A DNA stretch of 64,000 nt from the NCBI RefSeq assembly GCF_000247475.1, contig NZ_AHZC01000386.1, positions 42,723-106,722 on the forward strand, in the 5' to 3' direction. How positions within the stretch are numbered: position 1 is the first letter of the stretch; every line of letters begins with the position of its first letter. The notes beneath the pieces are model-generated. The model had not been told where the DNA came from, searched no databases, and saw only the letters and a list, made by a program, of their open reading frames with translations. A program made the position numbers and the translations under genes. Source of the stretch: Rhizobium sp. PDO1-076 (GTDB lineage Bacteria > Pseudomonadota > Alphaproteobacteria > Rhizobiales > Rhizobiaceae). This document shows, in pieces, positions 1-10,102 of the stretch.

Positions 1-2
1 AT

Positions 3-584
3 GGCGAAGCGGCGCAGGGCATCAAGGGCCTGGACCCGATCGCGACTGGCCAGCTGTCTCGCGACGAGATCGCCCGGGCTGAAAAAGACGTGAACCACAA
101 GCTGAAGATTTCAGAACCGAAGGTTCGGGTTCCCGAATCCAAGCGCCGTGGTCCGCGTTACACCCCGGTCTCCAAGCGTCAGGATCGTCCGAACGCGATC
201 CTCTGGCTGGTTCGCAACCACGCGGAGCTGAAGGACGCACAGATCTCCCGTCTGGTTGGCACGACAAAATCGACCATCGAGCAGATCCGCGAGCGCACCC
301 ACTGGAACTCGACCAACCTGACGCCGATGGATCCTGTCACGCTGGGGCTCTGCAGCCAGATCGATCTCGACCTGGAAGTCGAGAAGGCCTCCAAGGGCCG
401 TCCGCTGCCGACCGCTGCCGAACTCGGCGCCACGCTGCAGGCCGCCACCGAGACCGAAAACCTCGACTTCGGCTATGGCCGCGACCGCGACGAAGAAAAG
501 ACGATCGACGCCAACGCCGTATTCGCCAAGCTGCAGTCGCTCAAGTCCGACCGCAACAAGGACGAGGATGACGATCAGTACTGA
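3..584 (+). CDS. trcR: DUF1013 cell-cycle transcriptional regulator (TrcR-like), 5' end outside the window
   Basis: The reading frame is already open at the first base, so the N-terminus is missing; about 193 residues are visible. The middle carries a helix-turn-helix-like stretch (RNHAELKDAQISRLVG followed by TKSTIEQIRERTHW). The tail is rich in acidic and basic residues and ends DEDDDQY. This pattern is typical of the DUF1013 family, which is restricted to Alphaproteobacteria and named TrcR for its link to cell-cycle transcription. It is expected to act as a cytoplasmic DNA-binding or RNA-polymerase-associated protein. A strong hairpin terminator follows the stop codon, so this is the end of its transcript. 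The family call is from recalled sequence pattern; the exact function is less certain. Confidence 0.85.
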   Translation, partial: GEAAQGIKGLDPIATGQLSRDEIARAEKDVNHKLKISEPKVRVPESKRRGPRYTPVSKRQDRPNAILWLVRNHAELKDAQISRLVGTTKSTIEQIRERTHWNSTNLTPMDPVTLGLCSQIDLDLEVEKASKGRPLPTAAELGATLQAATETENLDFGYGRDRDEEKTIDANAVFAKLQSLKSDRNKDEDDDQY

Positions 585-610
585 TCGTCTTCCGGTTTCA
601 ACAGACATCG

Positions 611-646
611 AGCCCCGGTCGCAGCAGTGCCCGGGGCTTTTCTTTG
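611..646 (+). terminator. Rho-independent terminator after the DUF1013 gene
   Basis: AGCCCCGG at 611-618 pairs with CCGGGGCT at 631-638, and the run TTTTCTTT follows at once. The hairpin lies 26 bases after the stop codon. The T-run lies only on the plus-strand side, so it should not stop the convergent prpE transcript efficiently. Confidence 0.85.
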
Positions 647-686
647 TCCAGGCAGGCGGCCGCCATCCGACGCAGCTTCGGCCAGA

Positions 687-2600
687 TCAGGCAGCCACCT
701 GGCCACAGGCTTTGAGCACGGCGGAAATCTCGTCCAAGACAATCGAATCATCGATCGTCGCCGGCATTTTCCACGGAAGGCCATCTGCGATTTTCTGCAT
801 CGTCCCGCGCAGGATCTTGCCTGAGCGTGTCTTGGGCAGGCGATCGACCATCAGCACCATTTTGAAGGCGGCAACAGGACCGATCTCATCACGCACCAGC
901 TGCACCACCTCTTTCGAGATCGCCGCATGGTCTCGATGGACATTCTTCTTCAAGACCAGGAAGCCGCAGGGAATCTGCCCTTTGAGCTCGTCCGCAATGC
1001 CGATCACGGCACATTCTGCCACATCCGGATGCATCGCGCAGACCTCTTCCATTGCGCCTGTCGACAACCGGTGTCCCGCACAGTTGATGATGTCATCCGT
1101 GCGCGCCATGACAAAAACATAGCCGTCGTTGTCGATTACGCCAGCATCGGCGGTCTTGTAGTAGCCGGGGAATTCTTCGAGGCAGGATGTCCTGAACCGC
1201 TCGTCGGCCTCCCAGAATGTCACGAGGCAGCCGGGAGGAAGGGGCAATTTCACGACGATATTGCCCAACGTTCCCGGTACCACGGCATGACCGGCATCAT
1301 CCAGCACCTCCAGGCCATAACCCGGCATCGGTTTTGCCGGCGAACCGTGCTTCACCGGCAGGAGCCCGAGGCCAGCTGGATTGGCGGCAATCGCCCAGCC
1401 CGTCTCGGTCTGCCACCAGTGATCGATGATCGGGATTTTCAGAATGCGCTCGGCCCATTTCAGGGTTTCAGGATCGGCGCGTTCGCCGGCCAGGAAAAGC
1501 GCGCGCAAGCCCGACACGTCGTAGCGCCCGACATGCTCTCCCTCCGGATCGTCGCGCCGGATCGCCCGAAAAGCCGTCGGCGCAGTAAAAAGCGCCTTCA
1601 CATCATGATCGGCGACTACGCGCCAGAAAGTACCTGCATCCGGCGTCCCGACCGGTTTTCCCTCGAAGATTACCGTCGCATTGCCGGCCAGCAAAGGGCC
1701 GTAGACGATGTAGGAATGGCCAACGACCCAACCAATATCGGAGGCAGCCCAGAAGACTTCACCCGGCTTCACCCCGTAGATATTGGCCATGGTCCAGTTG
1801 AGTGCCACCATATGCCCGCCATTGTCGCGAACCACGCCCTTCGGCTGGCCGGTGGTTCCGGATGTGTAGAGAATGTAGAGCGGATCGGTCGCCAGAACCG
1901 GGGTGCAATCAACCGTCGTGCCACTGACCTTCTCCACCTCGATCGCCTGGGCAAGGTCGACATCGCCATGCTCGTAGCGCAAGGGCGCGTGATACTGGTC
2001 ACGCTGCAGGATGAGGCAGCAATTGGGCTTCACCCTGGCCATGTCGATCGCATGGTCGAGCAGCGGCTTGTATGGAACGATGCGTCCCGGTTCCAGGCCG
2101 CAGCTCGCGCCGATGATGACCTTTGCACCGCAATCGTCAATGCGCGTCGCCAATTCATGCGCGGCAAAACCGCCGAAGACGACGGAATGCACGGCACCCA
2201 GGCGTGCGCAGGCCAGCATGGAGAAGACAGCCTCCGGGATCATCGGCATGTAGATGATGACCCGGTCGCCTTTGCCGACACCATGATTGCGAAGAACGGC
2301 GGCAATGGCGCTCACCTCGACCAGCATCTGATCATAGGAATAGCGGGCCGTCTGTCCGGTCATCGGACTATCGTAAATCAGGGCGGTCTGCGCGCCGCGG
2401 CCGTCCGCTATATGCCTGTCTATGCAATTGTAGCAGGTATTGGTTTCGCCGCCGATAAACCATCGACCATAAGGCCCCTGATCCGGATCAAAGGTTTTTT
2501 CCGGTGGCTTGAACCAATGTATCTGCTCGGCCGCGCGACGCCAGAACCCTTCCGGGTCCGCCTGCCACAGGGCATAGGTCTCCTGATAGCTCCCACGCAT
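687..2600 (-). CDS. prpE: propionyl-CoA synthetase (acyl-CoA synthetase, AMP-forming)
   Basis: A 637-residue member of the acetyl/propionyl-CoA synthetase family, which activates a short-chain acid with ATP and CoA through an acyl-adenylate. The adenylate-forming signature YTSGTTGQPKG is at about residues 245-255 and the C-terminal PKTRSGKILRG at about 589-599, where the lysine near 595 is the usual catalytic and acetylation-regulated residue. I placed the start at 2600 because GGGAGG stands six bases before that ATG; an in-frame TTG eight codons upstream lacks a ribosome site. The N-terminus (SYQETY..W..DPEGFW) resembles PrpE more than Acs. It stands alone, convergent with the DUF1013 gene and 109 bases downstream of the PLP-binding protein gene on the same strand. 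Acetate or another short acid could also be a substrate. Confidence 0.9.
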   Translation of the reverse strand: MRGSYQETYALWQADPEGFWRRAAEQIHWFKPPEKTFDPDQGPYGRWFIGGETNTCYNCIDRHIADGRGAQTALIYDSPMTGQTARYSYDQMLVEVSAIAAVLRNHGVGKGDRVIIYMPMIPEAVFSMLACARLGAVHSVVFGGFAAHELATRIDDCGAKVIIGASCGLEPGRIVPYKPLLDHAIDMARVKPNCCLILQRDQYHAPLRYEHGDVDLAQAIEVEKVSGTTVDCTPVLATDPLYILYTSGTTGQPKGVVRDNGGHMVALNWTMANIYGVKPGEVFWAASDIGWVVGHSYIVYGPLLAGNATVIFEGKPVGTPDAGTFWRVVADHDVKALFTAPTAFRAIRRDDPEGEHVGRYDVSGLRALFLAGERADPETLKWAERILKIPIIDHWWQTETGWAIAANPAGLGLLPVKHGSPAKPMPGYGLEVLDDAGHAVVPGTLGNIVVKLPLPPGCLVTFWEADERFRTSCLEEFPGYYKTADAGVIDNDGYVFVMARTDDIINCAGHRLSTGAMEEVCAMHPDVAECAVIGIADELKGQIPCGFLVLKKNVHRDHAAISKEVVQLVRDEIGPVAAFKMVLMVDRLPKTRSGKILRGTMQKIADGLPWKMPATIDDSIVLDEISAVLKACGQVAA

Positions 2601-2709
2601 GCCGATCCTCCCGATGCCACGCAAGCCACTTGTTCTGGCGGCAAGTGTAGGAAGCCGTCAGCCCGGTGGAAACCCAGACGAAAGCGCTATGCCAAAGGTC
2701 GTAGAAAAC

Positions 2710-3369
2710 TTAGCGACGACCAAAAATAGCGGATCCGACGCGAACGGTTGTCGCGCCAAAGCCAATCGCCGTCTCGAAATCGCCAGACATGCCCATGGAC
2801 AAGCGTGCGACATCGTTTTCACCAGCGAGCTTGGCCAAGAGGGCGAAATGCGGGCCTGGGTTTTCATCAACGGGCGGAATGCACATCAGCCCTTCGACAT
2901 TCAACCCCAACTCGTCGCGGCATAGCCGCACGAATGCCGCAACATCGTCGGGGGCGATCCCGGCCTTCTGTGGCTCAAGCCCGGTATTGACCTGGATATA
3001 GAAACGCAGGGTGCGATTTTGCCGCTTGCATTCTTGGGCCAGGGTACGGGCGATCTTTTCCCGGTCAACCGTTTCGATGACATCAAAAAGCGCCACCGCT
3101 TCAGCCGCCTTGTTCGACTGCAGGGGACCGATCAGATGGAGCTCGATCCCCGTTGTTTCCGCTTGAAGCGCCGGCCATTTGCCTTGTGCCTCCTGCACCC
3201 GGTTTTCACCAAATATACGCTGGCCGGTTGCGATCACCGGTCGGATGTCATCCGCTTCAAAGGTTTTCGACACGGCGACAAGCGACACGGACTCCGGCTC
3301 ACGATTGGCTTCCGTTGCGGCTTTTGCCATCCGGCCCTGAATTTCGCGCAATCTCTCTTCGACCGACAT
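2710..3369 (-). CDS. YggS/PROSC-family pyridoxal-phosphate homeostasis protein
   Basis: A 219-residue single-domain PLP-binding protein of the YggS/PLPBP family, which keeps free vitamin B6 in balance and influences amino-acid pools without a known catalytic reaction. The PLP lysine lies in LVAVSKTF near residue 35, followed by the family motif FGENRVQEAQ and, near the C-terminus, LSMGMSGDFETAI and VRVGSAIFG. The ATG at 3369 has GAGGAG five bases upstream; a GTG immediately before it is less likely. The gene is divergent from leuS, leaving about 190 bases for both promoters. Confidence 0.92.
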   Translation of the reverse strand: MSVEERLREIQGRMAKAATEANREPESVSLVAVSKTFEADDIRPVIATGQRIFGENRVQEAQGKWPALQAETTGIELHLIGPLQSNKAAEAVALFDVIETVDREKIARTLAQECKRQNRTLRFYIQVNTGLEPQKAGIAPDDVAAFVRLCRDELGLNVEGLMCIPPVDENPGPHFALLAKLAGENDVARLSMGMSGDFETAIGFGATTVRVGSAIFGRR

Positions 3370-3560
3370 CACAACTCCTCGCAGTCTCGCTCCCGAAAGA
3401 CGGATCAGGACCTTCTCGAGACAAAGTCGTTAAAGCGCCTGAATTCGCATGGCAAGTCGCATCTCGACCATCACGCAAATGGCCCCGAAAACTTGACGCT
3501 TGGCCGGTTTCGTGGTGAAGGTCAGCCCTCCTTTTTATTGCAATCCCGGAAATGCGATCC

Positions 3561-6182
3561 ATGGCCACCGAACGTTACAATCCGCGCGACGCCGAGCCCC
3601 GCTGGCAGGCGAAATGGTCCGAAGGCAACGTCTTCACGACCGACAACAATGACGAGCGCGAGAAGTATTACGTGCTTGAGATGTTCCCTTATCCATCGGG
3701 CCGCATCCATATGGGCCACGTGCGCAACTACGCCATGGGCGACGTCGTGGCCCGCTACAAGCGCGCCCGCCGCTACAATGTGCTGCACCCGATGGGCTGG
3801 GATGCATTCGGCATGCCCGCGGAAAACGCGGCCATGAAGAACAAGGTCCACCCCAAGGCCTGGACCTACGAAAACATCGCCACGATGCGTGGTCAGCTGA
3901 AATCCATGGGCTTGTCGATCGACTGGTCGCGTGAATTCGCCACCTGCGATGTCGAATACTATCAGCGTCAGCAGCACCTCTTCCTGGATTTCATGGAAAA
4001 GGGCCTCGTCTATCGCAAGAACTCCAAGGTCAACTGGGATCCGGAAGACATGACCGTGCTCGCCAACGAGCAGGTCATCGACGGCCGCGGCTGGCGTTCC
4101 GGCGCGCTCGTCGAACAGCGCGAACTGACCCAGTGGTTTTTCAAGATCACCGATTTCAGCCAGGATCTACTCGACGCGCTCGATACGCTCGATCACTGGC
4201 CGGAAAAGGTCCGGTTGATGCAGAAGAACTGGATCGGCCGCTCCGAAGGCATGCTGGTGCGCTGGGAAGTGGCATCCGGCAGCACGCAATCGGAAGTGAC
4301 CGTCTATACCACGCGTCCGGACACCTTGTTTGGCGCCTCGTTCCTGGCCATTGCCGCCGACCACCCGCTGGCAAGGGAAGCCGGCGAAAAAAATCCGGCG
4401 GTTGAAGCCTTCTGCCAGGAATGCCGCCATGCCGGCACCTCGCTTGCAGCGCTCGAAACCGCTGAAAAGAAGGGCATTGACACCGGCATCAAGGTGAAAC
4501 ACCCGCTTGATCCGAGTTGGGAACTGCCGGTCTATGTCGCCAACTTCGTCCTGATGGACTACGGAACAGGCGCCATCTTCGGCTGCCCGTCCGGAGACCA
4601 GCGCGACCTCGATTTTGCCCGCAAGTATGATCTGCCGGTGGTGCCGGTTGTCATGCCGCGCGACGGCGATGCCGCAGCCTTCGAGATCGGTGATACCGCC
4701 TATGTCGACGATGGCGTGATGATCAACTCCCGCTTCCTCGACGGTTTGAGCACGGAAGAGGCCTTTGAAGAGGTCGTTAGGCGCCTGACCGAACAGACCC
4801 TCGGCAATGCCGCCCAAGGCGAGCGCAAGGTCAATTTCCGCCTGCGCGACTGGGGCATCTCGCGCCAGCGTTATTGGGGTTGCCCGATCCCGGTCATTCA
4901 CTGCGATGATTGCGGCGTCGTTCCGGTGCCGAAGAAAGACCTGCCGGTCAAGCTGCCCGATGACGTGACCTTCGACAAGCCCGGCAATCCGCTTGATCGC
5001 CATCCGACATGGCGCCACGTGGCCTGCCCGCATTGCGGCAAGGACGCGCGTCGTGAAACCGACACAATGGATACGTTTGTCGATTCGAGCTGGTACTTCG
5101 CCCGCTTCACCGCGCCTTGGGAAGACAATCCGACGGATCCGAAGGCCGCCAACAAATGGCTGCCTGTCGACCAGTATATCGGTGGCATCGAACACGCGAT
5201 CCTCCACCTGCTGTATTCGCGCTTCTTCACCCGTGCCATGCGTGAAACCGGCCATGTCGACGTCAAAGAGCCTTTCAAGGGCCTGTTCACCCAGGGCATG
5301 GTCGTGCATGAAACCTACAGCATAGGCGACGGCCTGACCCGCGAATGGGTGGCCCCAATCGATCTGCGCATCGAGGAGACCGACGGTCTCCGCCGTGCCT
5401 TCCTGTTGAGCAACGGCACTGAGGCCAGGATCGGCTCGATCGAGAAGATGTCGAAGTCGAAAAAGAACGTCGTCGATCCAGATGACATCATCGGTTCGTA
5501 CGGTGCTGATACGGCACGCTTCTTCGTCCTCTCGGATTCGCCGCCCGATCGCGATGTGATCTGGTCTGAATCCGGTGTCGAAGGCGCGCATCGTTTCGTC
5601 CAGCGCGTTTGGCGTCTGGTGTCGGAAGCGGCGGAACAGTTGAAGTCCGTTGCTGCGAATCCGGCTAAGGATGGCGAAAGTCTGGCCGTGTCCCAGGCAG
5701 CGCACAAGACGCTGAAGGCGGTTCAATCCGATCTGGACAAGCTCGCCTTCAACAAGGCGATCGCCCGCATTTATGAGCTGGTCAACACCTTGGCGACGCC
5801 CCTGGCGACCGTGGCCTCCGGGAAAGCCGATGCCGTGCTGACAGCGGCCGTTCGCAATGCGGCAGAAATCCTGGTACAGCTGATCGCACCGATGACCCCG
5901 CACCTGGCCGAGGAATGCTGGACGGTGCTTGGCAATAGCGGTCTCGTGGCTCAAGCTCCGTGGCCAAGCTACGACGAGGCACTCGTCGCCGAAAACGACG
6001 TGACAATGCCAGTTCAAATCAATGGCAAGAAGCGCGCCGAATTGACAATAAGCCGCGACGCGGACCAGAATGCGGTCAGCGAAGCGGTGCTCGCCCTTGA
6101 GCCCGTGCGGGCTGCCCTGAACGGACAGGCTCCGAAGAAGATCATCGTCGTTCCCCTAAGGATTGTGAATATTGTCCTCTAA
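3561..6182 (+). CDS. leuS: leucyl-tRNA synthetase
   Basis: Class I aminoacyl-tRNA synthetase of 873 residues that charges tRNA-Leu. The HIGH-type motif HMGH is at residues 50-53 and the KMSKS loop at about 629-633. Between them lies the CP1 editing domain, and the zinc-binding pairs HCDDCG and ACPHCG are visible near residues 450 and 490. The start at 3561 gives the usual [14 protein letters not shown]-terminus; an ATG three codons upstream is possible but has no spaced ribosome site. The 3' end overlaps the lptE start by 11 bases, giving a translationally linked leuS-lptE-holA operon. Confidence 0.97.
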   Translation: MATERYNPRDAEPRWQAKWSEGNVFTTDNNDEREKYYVLEMFPYPSGRIHMGHVRNYAMGDVVARYKRARRYNVLHPMGWDAFGMPAENAAMKNKVHPKAWTYENIATMRGQLKSMGLSIDWSREFATCDVEYYQRQQHLFLDFMEKGLVYRKNSKVNWDPEDMTVLANEQVIDGRGWRSGALVEQRELTQWFFKITDFSQDLLDALDTLDHWPEKVRLMQKNWIGRSEGMLVRWEVASGSTQSEVTVYTTRPDTLFGASFLAIAADHPLAREAGEKNPAVEAFCQECRHAGTSLAALETAEKKGIDTGIKVKHPLDPSWELPVYVANFVLMDYGTGAIFGCPSGDQRDLDFARKYDLPVVPVVMPRDGDAAAFEIGDTAYVDDGVMINSRFLDGLSTEEAFEEVVRRLTEQTLGNAAQGERKVNFRLRDWGISRQRYWGCPIPVIHCDDCGVVPVPKKDLPVKLPDDVTFDKPGNPLDRHPTWRHVACPHCGKDARRETDTMDTFVDSSWYFARFTAPWEDNPTDPKAANKWLPVDQYIGGIEHAILHLLYSRFFTRAMRETGHVDVKEPFKGLFTQGMVVHETYSIGDGLTREWVAPIDLRIEETDGLRRAFLLSNGTEARIGSIEKMSKSKKNVVDPDDIIGSYGADTARFFVLSDSPPDRDVIWSESGVEGAHRFVQRVWRLVSEAAEQLKSVAANPAKDGESLAVSQAAHKTLKAVQSDLDKLAFNKAIARIYELVNTLATPLATVASGKADAVLTAAVRNAAEILVQLIAPMTPHLAEECWTVLGNSGLVAQAPWPSYDEALVAENDVTMPVQINGKKRAELTISRDADQNAVSEAVLALEPVRAALNGQAPKKIIVVPLRIVNIVL

Positions 6183-6690
6183 ACAGCAAGCTTCCGCGGT
6201 GCTTCGTCGTTCGATCCTGATCGGAGCAGCCCTGCTTCTCGCAGGCTGCCAGGCGCGCCCACTCTACAATAATGACGATGGCCAGACGCGCGAGGCGCTG
6301 GCCGCTATTGCCTATTCACCGGCCAATGGCCGCGTCGGGCTTGAAGTTCGCAACCGGCTGATTTTCCTGACCAGCGGCGGCTCCGGGGAGAGCGTTACGC
6401 CCCAATACAGGGTCCAGCTCGATGTTCAGAGTTCGGTCGCCGGTATTCTGCTCGACGAAGCGGCGGACACGCCGAACGCCGGCCGGGCCGTCGTCAGCGC
6501 GACCTACAACATCCGACGCATTTCCGATGACACCGCGCTCAAGGCCGGCCGCCGCGAAAGTGTTGCGCTCTTCGATTATCCGAAGCAGGAATTCGCCAAG
6601 CTTCGTGCCGTTCGCGACGCCGAGGATCGTGCGGCGCGGGAACTGGCGGAACTCGTCTATGCGGATCTTGCAATGGCGCTGGGTCGCTGA
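6172..6690 (+). CDS. lptE: LPS-assembly lipoprotein LptE
   Basis: A 172-residue lipoprotein. A charged N-terminus, a hydrophobic stretch and the lipobox LLAGC with the acylated cysteine at residue 26 mark export and outer-membrane anchoring. LptE plugs the LptD barrel that inserts lipopolysaccharide into the outer membrane. The position between leuS and holA is the usual location of this fast-evolving gene in many proteobacteria and supports the name more than sequence similarity does. The start is a TTG at 6172, nine bases after TAAGGA, and lies within the last codons of leuS. Identification is by lipobox, length and context. Confidence 0.87.
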   Translation: MSSKQQASAVLRRSILIGAALLLAGCQARPLYNNDDGQTREALAAIAYSPANGRVGLEVRNRLIFLTSGGSGESVTPQYRVQLDVQSSVAGILLDEAADTPNAGRAVVSATYNIRRISDDTALKAGRRESVALFDYPKQEFAKLRAVRDAEDRAARELAELVYADLAMALGR

Positions 6691-6698
6691 TCTCAGCC

Positions 6699-7745
6699 AT
6701 GGCCGAGATCAAGTCACACGAGTTCGAAGGATTTCTGCAAAAGTCGGTCCGCCACTACCGCGTATTCGTCATCTACGGGCCTGACCGTGGACTTGTGAAT
6801 GAACGAGCGAGCCAGATTGCCAAGACGACCGGCGTCGATCTGCACGACGGATTTGCCCTTATACGGCTTGATGTCGGTGATCTCCAGTCTGATCCGGGAC
6901 GCTTGCTGGATGAGGTCAACGCATTCGGTCTCTTTGGAGGCGAAAAACTCATCTGGATCCGCGGTGCGGCCAACGAAAAATCACTGGTCGACGGCCTGCA
7001 GTATCTAGGTTCCCATCCGCCTGAGGGCAGCTATGTCATTGTCGAAGCCGGCGATCTGAAGAAAGGATCGGGGCTTCGCAAGGTCGCGGAAGGCGAACGG
7101 TCGATTGCTTGCATTGCCTGCTATCAGGATGACACAAGGGCACTGAACGCCCTGATCGACAATGAGCTGTCATCGGCCAATCTCCGGATTACCCCAGCGG
7201 CACGAGAGCTCCTACTCGAATCAATCGGCGGAGACCGCATTGCCTCCCGCAACGAAGTGCGCAAACTCATCCTCTATTGTCTGAATGAGCCGGTCATCGA
7301 CGAACACCACGTGCTCGATATAGTGGGCGATGCCAGTGCCATATCAACGGATGAGGTGGTGGATGCTGTTCTGAACGGCGATCCTGACGCATTTTTGCAT
7401 GCCATTCAGAAAGTTGTTGCCTCCAAAACGGCTGTCTTTCTCGTTCTTCAATCCTGTATGAAGCAATTTCAACAGCTTGAAGTCATGCGTATCGAAATGG
7501 AAGAGCGTCAACAACAAATCGCCCAAGTGATGCAAACGCTCGGGCGCGGCATTCATTTCAAGCGTAAGCCGGTGATCGAGAAAACGTTACGGAACTGGAA
7601 CAGTCAGGACCTCGGCCGCGAGGCGAGCCGCCTCAATGGCGCAATTTTCCAGAGCCGCCAGCGGGCGTCCATTGAGGACAACCTCGCCATTCAAACCTTG
7701 CTGGCGACAACGCTGCAATCGGCGCGCCGCAACCGAAGAAGCTAG
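6699..7745 (+). CDS. holA: DNA polymerase III delta subunit
   Basis: A 348-residue clamp-loader subunit that opens the beta sliding clamp during replication. The N-terminal part carries the family pattern YRVFVIYGPDRGLVNERA and GLFGGEKLIWIRGA. Delta has lost the ATP-binding P-loop of its AAA+ relatives, and none is visible here. The gene begins eight bases after lptE, completing leuS-lptE-holA. Its stop codon overlaps the stop of the convergent parB by four bases, leaving no room for a terminator between the two. Confidence 0.93.
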   Translation: MAEIKSHEFEGFLQKSVRHYRVFVIYGPDRGLVNERASQIAKTTGVDLHDGFALIRLDVGDLQSDPGRLLDEVNAFGLFGGEKLIWIRGAANEKSLVDGLQYLGSHPPEGSYVIVEAGDLKKGSGLRKVAEGERSIACIACYQDDTRALNALIDNELSSANLRITPAARELLLESIGGDRIASRNEVRKLILYCLNEPVIDEHHVLDIVGDASAISTDEVVDAVLNGDPDAFLHAIQKVVASKTAVFLVLQSCMKQFQQLEVMRIEMEERQQQIAQVMQTLGRGIHFKRKPVIEKTLRNWNSQDLGREASRLNGAIFQSRQRASIEDNLAIQTLLATTLQSARRNRRS

Positions 7746-8623
7746 CGAGCTTCCAGCAGGCGGCAGATTTCTTCGAGCTGATCGAGGGTCTTGTAACTGA
7801 TCTTTAGCTGACCAGCGCCGCCTTTATGATTGATCGCAACGGAAAGGCCAAGGCGGTCCGTCAGGCTGCGTTCGAGGGCAATCGTGTCGGAGTCCTTGGC
7901 ATCCCGATGCTCGGCCGCGGGAGGGGCGTTTTGCGCCTTGATATGATTCTGCGCCAATTTTTCGGCATCACGCACCGACATACCCTTGGAGGTGATGATC
8001 TTGGCCAATACGACGGGATCGGGTGTCGAGACCAGCGCACGCGCGTGACCGGCGGACAGGCTTCCCTCGGCTAGCATGTCGCGAACCGGCTCCGGCAATT
8101 TCAACAACCGCAGGCTGTTGGCGACATGGCTTCGGCTCTTGCCGATAATTTCCCCGAGATCGTTCTGGGTATAGCCATGCTCCGCGATCAGCTGGTCGTA
8201 GCCGAGCGCCTCTTCGAGCGGATTGAGATCGGCGCGCTGGACGTTTTCAACAATGGCCAGTTCCAGCGCCGTACGGTCGTCGACATCGCGAACGATGACC
8301 GGGATATCCACCAGACCGGCAAGCTGGGCCGCACGCCAGCGTCGCTCGCCTGCAATAATCTCATAGCGGTCGTTGCTGGTGGTCCGCACAACGACCGGCT
8401 GCACGATGCCGTGCTGGCGAATAGAGCCTGCCAGATCCTGGAGCTCTGATTCATCAAAATAGCGACGTGGGTTCTTCGGACTGCGCGAAACGAATTCGAT
8501 CGGCACCGTGCGATCTGGATTGATGCTGGGGCGAGCGTCACCCGCCGGCAGGGGCTGATCCATTTCACCGATAAGTGCCGCAAGACCGCGACCCAGGCGC
8601 CGTTTCGAAACGTCTTCACTCAT
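7742..8623 (-). CDS. parB: chromosome-partitioning protein ParB
   Basis: A 293-residue ParB that binds parS, uses CTP to slide and spread along DNA, and organises the origin region for segregation. The CTP-binding box GERRWRAAQ is at about residues 92-100, the arginine patch ENVQRADLNPLEEA at 126-139 and the helix-turn-helix EIIGKSRSHVANSLRLL near 158-174. The C-terminal dimerisation domain includes GGAGQLKISYKTLDQLEEI. It follows parA by 23 bases on the same strand. Candidate parS sites occur in this window at 10040, 11994, 18276, 27055 and 27080. Confidence 0.97.
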   Translation of the reverse strand: MSEDVSKRRLGRGLAALIGEMDQPLPAGDARPSINPDRTVPIEFVSRSPKNPRRYFDESELQDLAGSIRQHGIVQPVVVRTTSNDRYEIIAGERRWRAAQLAGLVDIPVIVRDVDDRTALELAIVENVQRADLNPLEEALGYDQLIAEHGYTQNDLGEIIGKSRSHVANSLRLLKLPEPVRDMLAEGSLSAGHARALVSTPDPVVLAKIITSKGMSVRDAEKLAQNHIKAQNAPPAAEHRDAKDSDTIALERSLTDRLGLSVAINHKGGAGQLKISYKTLDQLEEICRLLEAR

Positions 8624-8646
8624 GTACTCAGACCCTTATAGGATGG

Positions 8647-9441
8647 CTAGGCCGCCTTACGTTGACGTTCGCGTTGAATGACCTCGGATGCCAGTTGCAG
8701 ATAGGCCTGGCTGCCGGCGCACTTCAGATCATAAAGAATGGCAGGTTTGCCGTAGGAAGGCGCCTCGGATACCCGGACGTTGCGCGGAATGAGGGTCGTG
8801 TAAACCTTCTCACCGAGATGCTCCCGGACATCGTTGACAACCTGCTGCGCAAGATTGTTGCGCGAGTCAAACATCGTCAGCACAATGCCCTGTATATCGA
8901 GGGTCGGGTTCACCGTCTGACGCACCTGGTTGATGGTCTCGAGCAACTGGCTCAAACCTTCCAACGCAAAAAACTCGCATTGCAGAGGCACCAGGACCGA
9001 GTGCGCCGCCGCCATCGCGTTCATAGTGAGCAGATTGAACGAGGGCGGGCAATCGAGCAAAATGTAGCTATAGGCCCGCGCATCCTCGCTGTTCAGCGCC
9101 TTCTTCAGGCGAAAGACACGGTCGGCCTGTTGTGAGATTTCCATCTCGAAACCAAGCAGATCCATGGTTGATGGCACGATCGACAAGTTCGGCACCGCAG
9201 TCTCAAGCGCAGCCTGCGACACCGTCTCGGTGCCAACCAGCACGTCATAGGAGGATAGCTTGCGATTGCGCCGGTCGATCCCAAGGCCGGTGCTGGCATT
9301 GCCCTGCGGATCAAGATCGACGATCAGCACACGTTCACCGATTGCAGCGAGCGCGGTTGCCAGATTGATGGCTGTCGTCGTCTTGCCGACGCCACCCTTT
9401 TGGTTCGCGATAGTAATGATACGGTTCTTCTCGAAACCCAT
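8647..9441 (-). CDS. parA: chromosome-partitioning ATPase ParA
   Basis: A 264-residue deviant-Walker ATPase of the ParA/Soj family. The motif KGGVGKTT (residues 15-22) contains the signature first lysine, the Walker A' region gives VLIVDLDPQGNAST and the Walker B-like strand is ILLDCPPS. ParA dimers coat the nucleoid and pull ParB-parS complexes, so sister origins are separated. It sits between rsmG (16 bases upstream) and parB, the classic rsmG-parA-parB order beside mnmG. Confidence 0.97.
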   Translation of the reverse strand: MGFEKNRIITIANQKGGVGKTTTAINLATALAAIGERVLIVDLDPQGNASTGLGIDRRNRKLSSYDVLVGTETVSQAALETAVPNLSIVPSTMDLLGFEMEISQQADRVFRLKKALNSEDARAYSYILLDCPPSFNLLTMNAMAAAHSVLVPLQCEFFALEGLSQLLETINQVRQTVNPTLDIQGIVLTMFDSRNNLAQQVVNDVREHLGEKVYTTLIPRNVRVSEAPSYGKPAILYDLKCAGSQAYLQLASEVIQRERQRKAA

Positions 9442-9457
9442 GCAGCCACCCGAAGTG

Positions 9458-10102
9458 TTAGCCCCTGCGCTTCAGCGAGGCGATTTCCAGAATGACGGAG
9501 TCCGCCTCGACAGCGCTCTGATGTGTTACCAGATCAAATGCCCAGCGACCACGCGCTTTATCGATCTCGTCCAGGTAATCCCGCCCTTTATGGAAAACCA
9601 TCCGCAATTCGGGGTTTCTTTGCGACCACGGCTCGGCATAGGCCAAGAGCAGATCAAGCTCCGCCAGTGCCCGGGCAGAAATCACATCCGCCTTTAGCAG
9701 CTTTGTTGCGGCCTCCTCGATCCGTAGCGGATGGACGGACCCGCGCCCGCCAGTCTCCAGAAGCGCCATGCGCAGGAAGCTCGCTTTTTTGTGATTGCTC
9801 TCAACCAGATCGACCCAACCCTGTCCGGGCTCCGCAAGCACGATCGCAGTGACGATGCCAGGAAAGCCGCCGCCACTTCCCAGATCAATCCAATGTTTTG
9901 TTTCCGGCACTATGTTTCGAAGCTGTAACGAATCGGCGATGTGTCTTGTCCAAAGCGTATCGATGGTGGAAGGTGCAACGAGGTTGATCTTGGCTGACCA
10001 TTTCATGAACAGTTCAGCAAAGCGCTGAAGCCGCTCTTGCGTTTCACGTGAAACATCGAGCATCAATTGATTCCTCATAAAGTCACTTTCCCAAGTCAGC
10101 AT
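9458..10102 (-). CDS. rsmG: 16S rRNA m7G527 methyltransferase RsmG (GidB)
   Basis: SAM-dependent methyltransferase of 214 residues modifying G527 of 16S rRNA. The SAM-binding motif appears as [13 protein letters not shown], and the family motif INLVAP precedes it. The first ATG (10102) overlaps the mnmG stop by seven bases, but a second ATG at 10078 may be the real start because GGGAA lies just upstream of it; a third lies at 10063. A parS-like site (10040-10055) is embedded in the first codons, where it encodes VSRET. Confidence 0.93.
   Translation of the reverse strand: MLTWESDFMRNQLMLDVSRETQERLQRFAELFMKWSAKINLVAPSTIDTLWTRHIADSLQLRNIVPETKHWIDLGSGGGFPGIVTAIVLAEPGQGWVDLVESNHKKASFLRMALLETGGRGSVHPLRIEEAATKLLKADVISARALAELDLLLAYAEPWSQRNPELRMVFHKGRDYLDEIDKARGRWAFDLVTHQSAVEADSVILEIASLKRRG
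10040..10055. other. parS: parS-like ParB-binding site A
   Basis: CGTTTCACGTGAAACA matches the widely conserved parS sequence TGTTTCACGTGAAACA at 15 of 16 bases. It lies inside the 5' end of rsmG, about 6.6 kb from the candidate origin. It is the only site of the five without an overlapping GANTC. Confidence 0.88.

Noticed and set aside
927..2729. A 600-codon open frame on the plus strand opposite prpE
   Set aside because: Antisense to a clear acyl-CoA synthetase; composition rich in R, H, D and G without any recognisable motif, the usual effect of high-GC codon bias.
4167..6017. A 616-codon open frame on the minus strand opposite leuS
   Set aside because: Lies wholly within leuS, mirrors its third-position GC, and shows no family motif.
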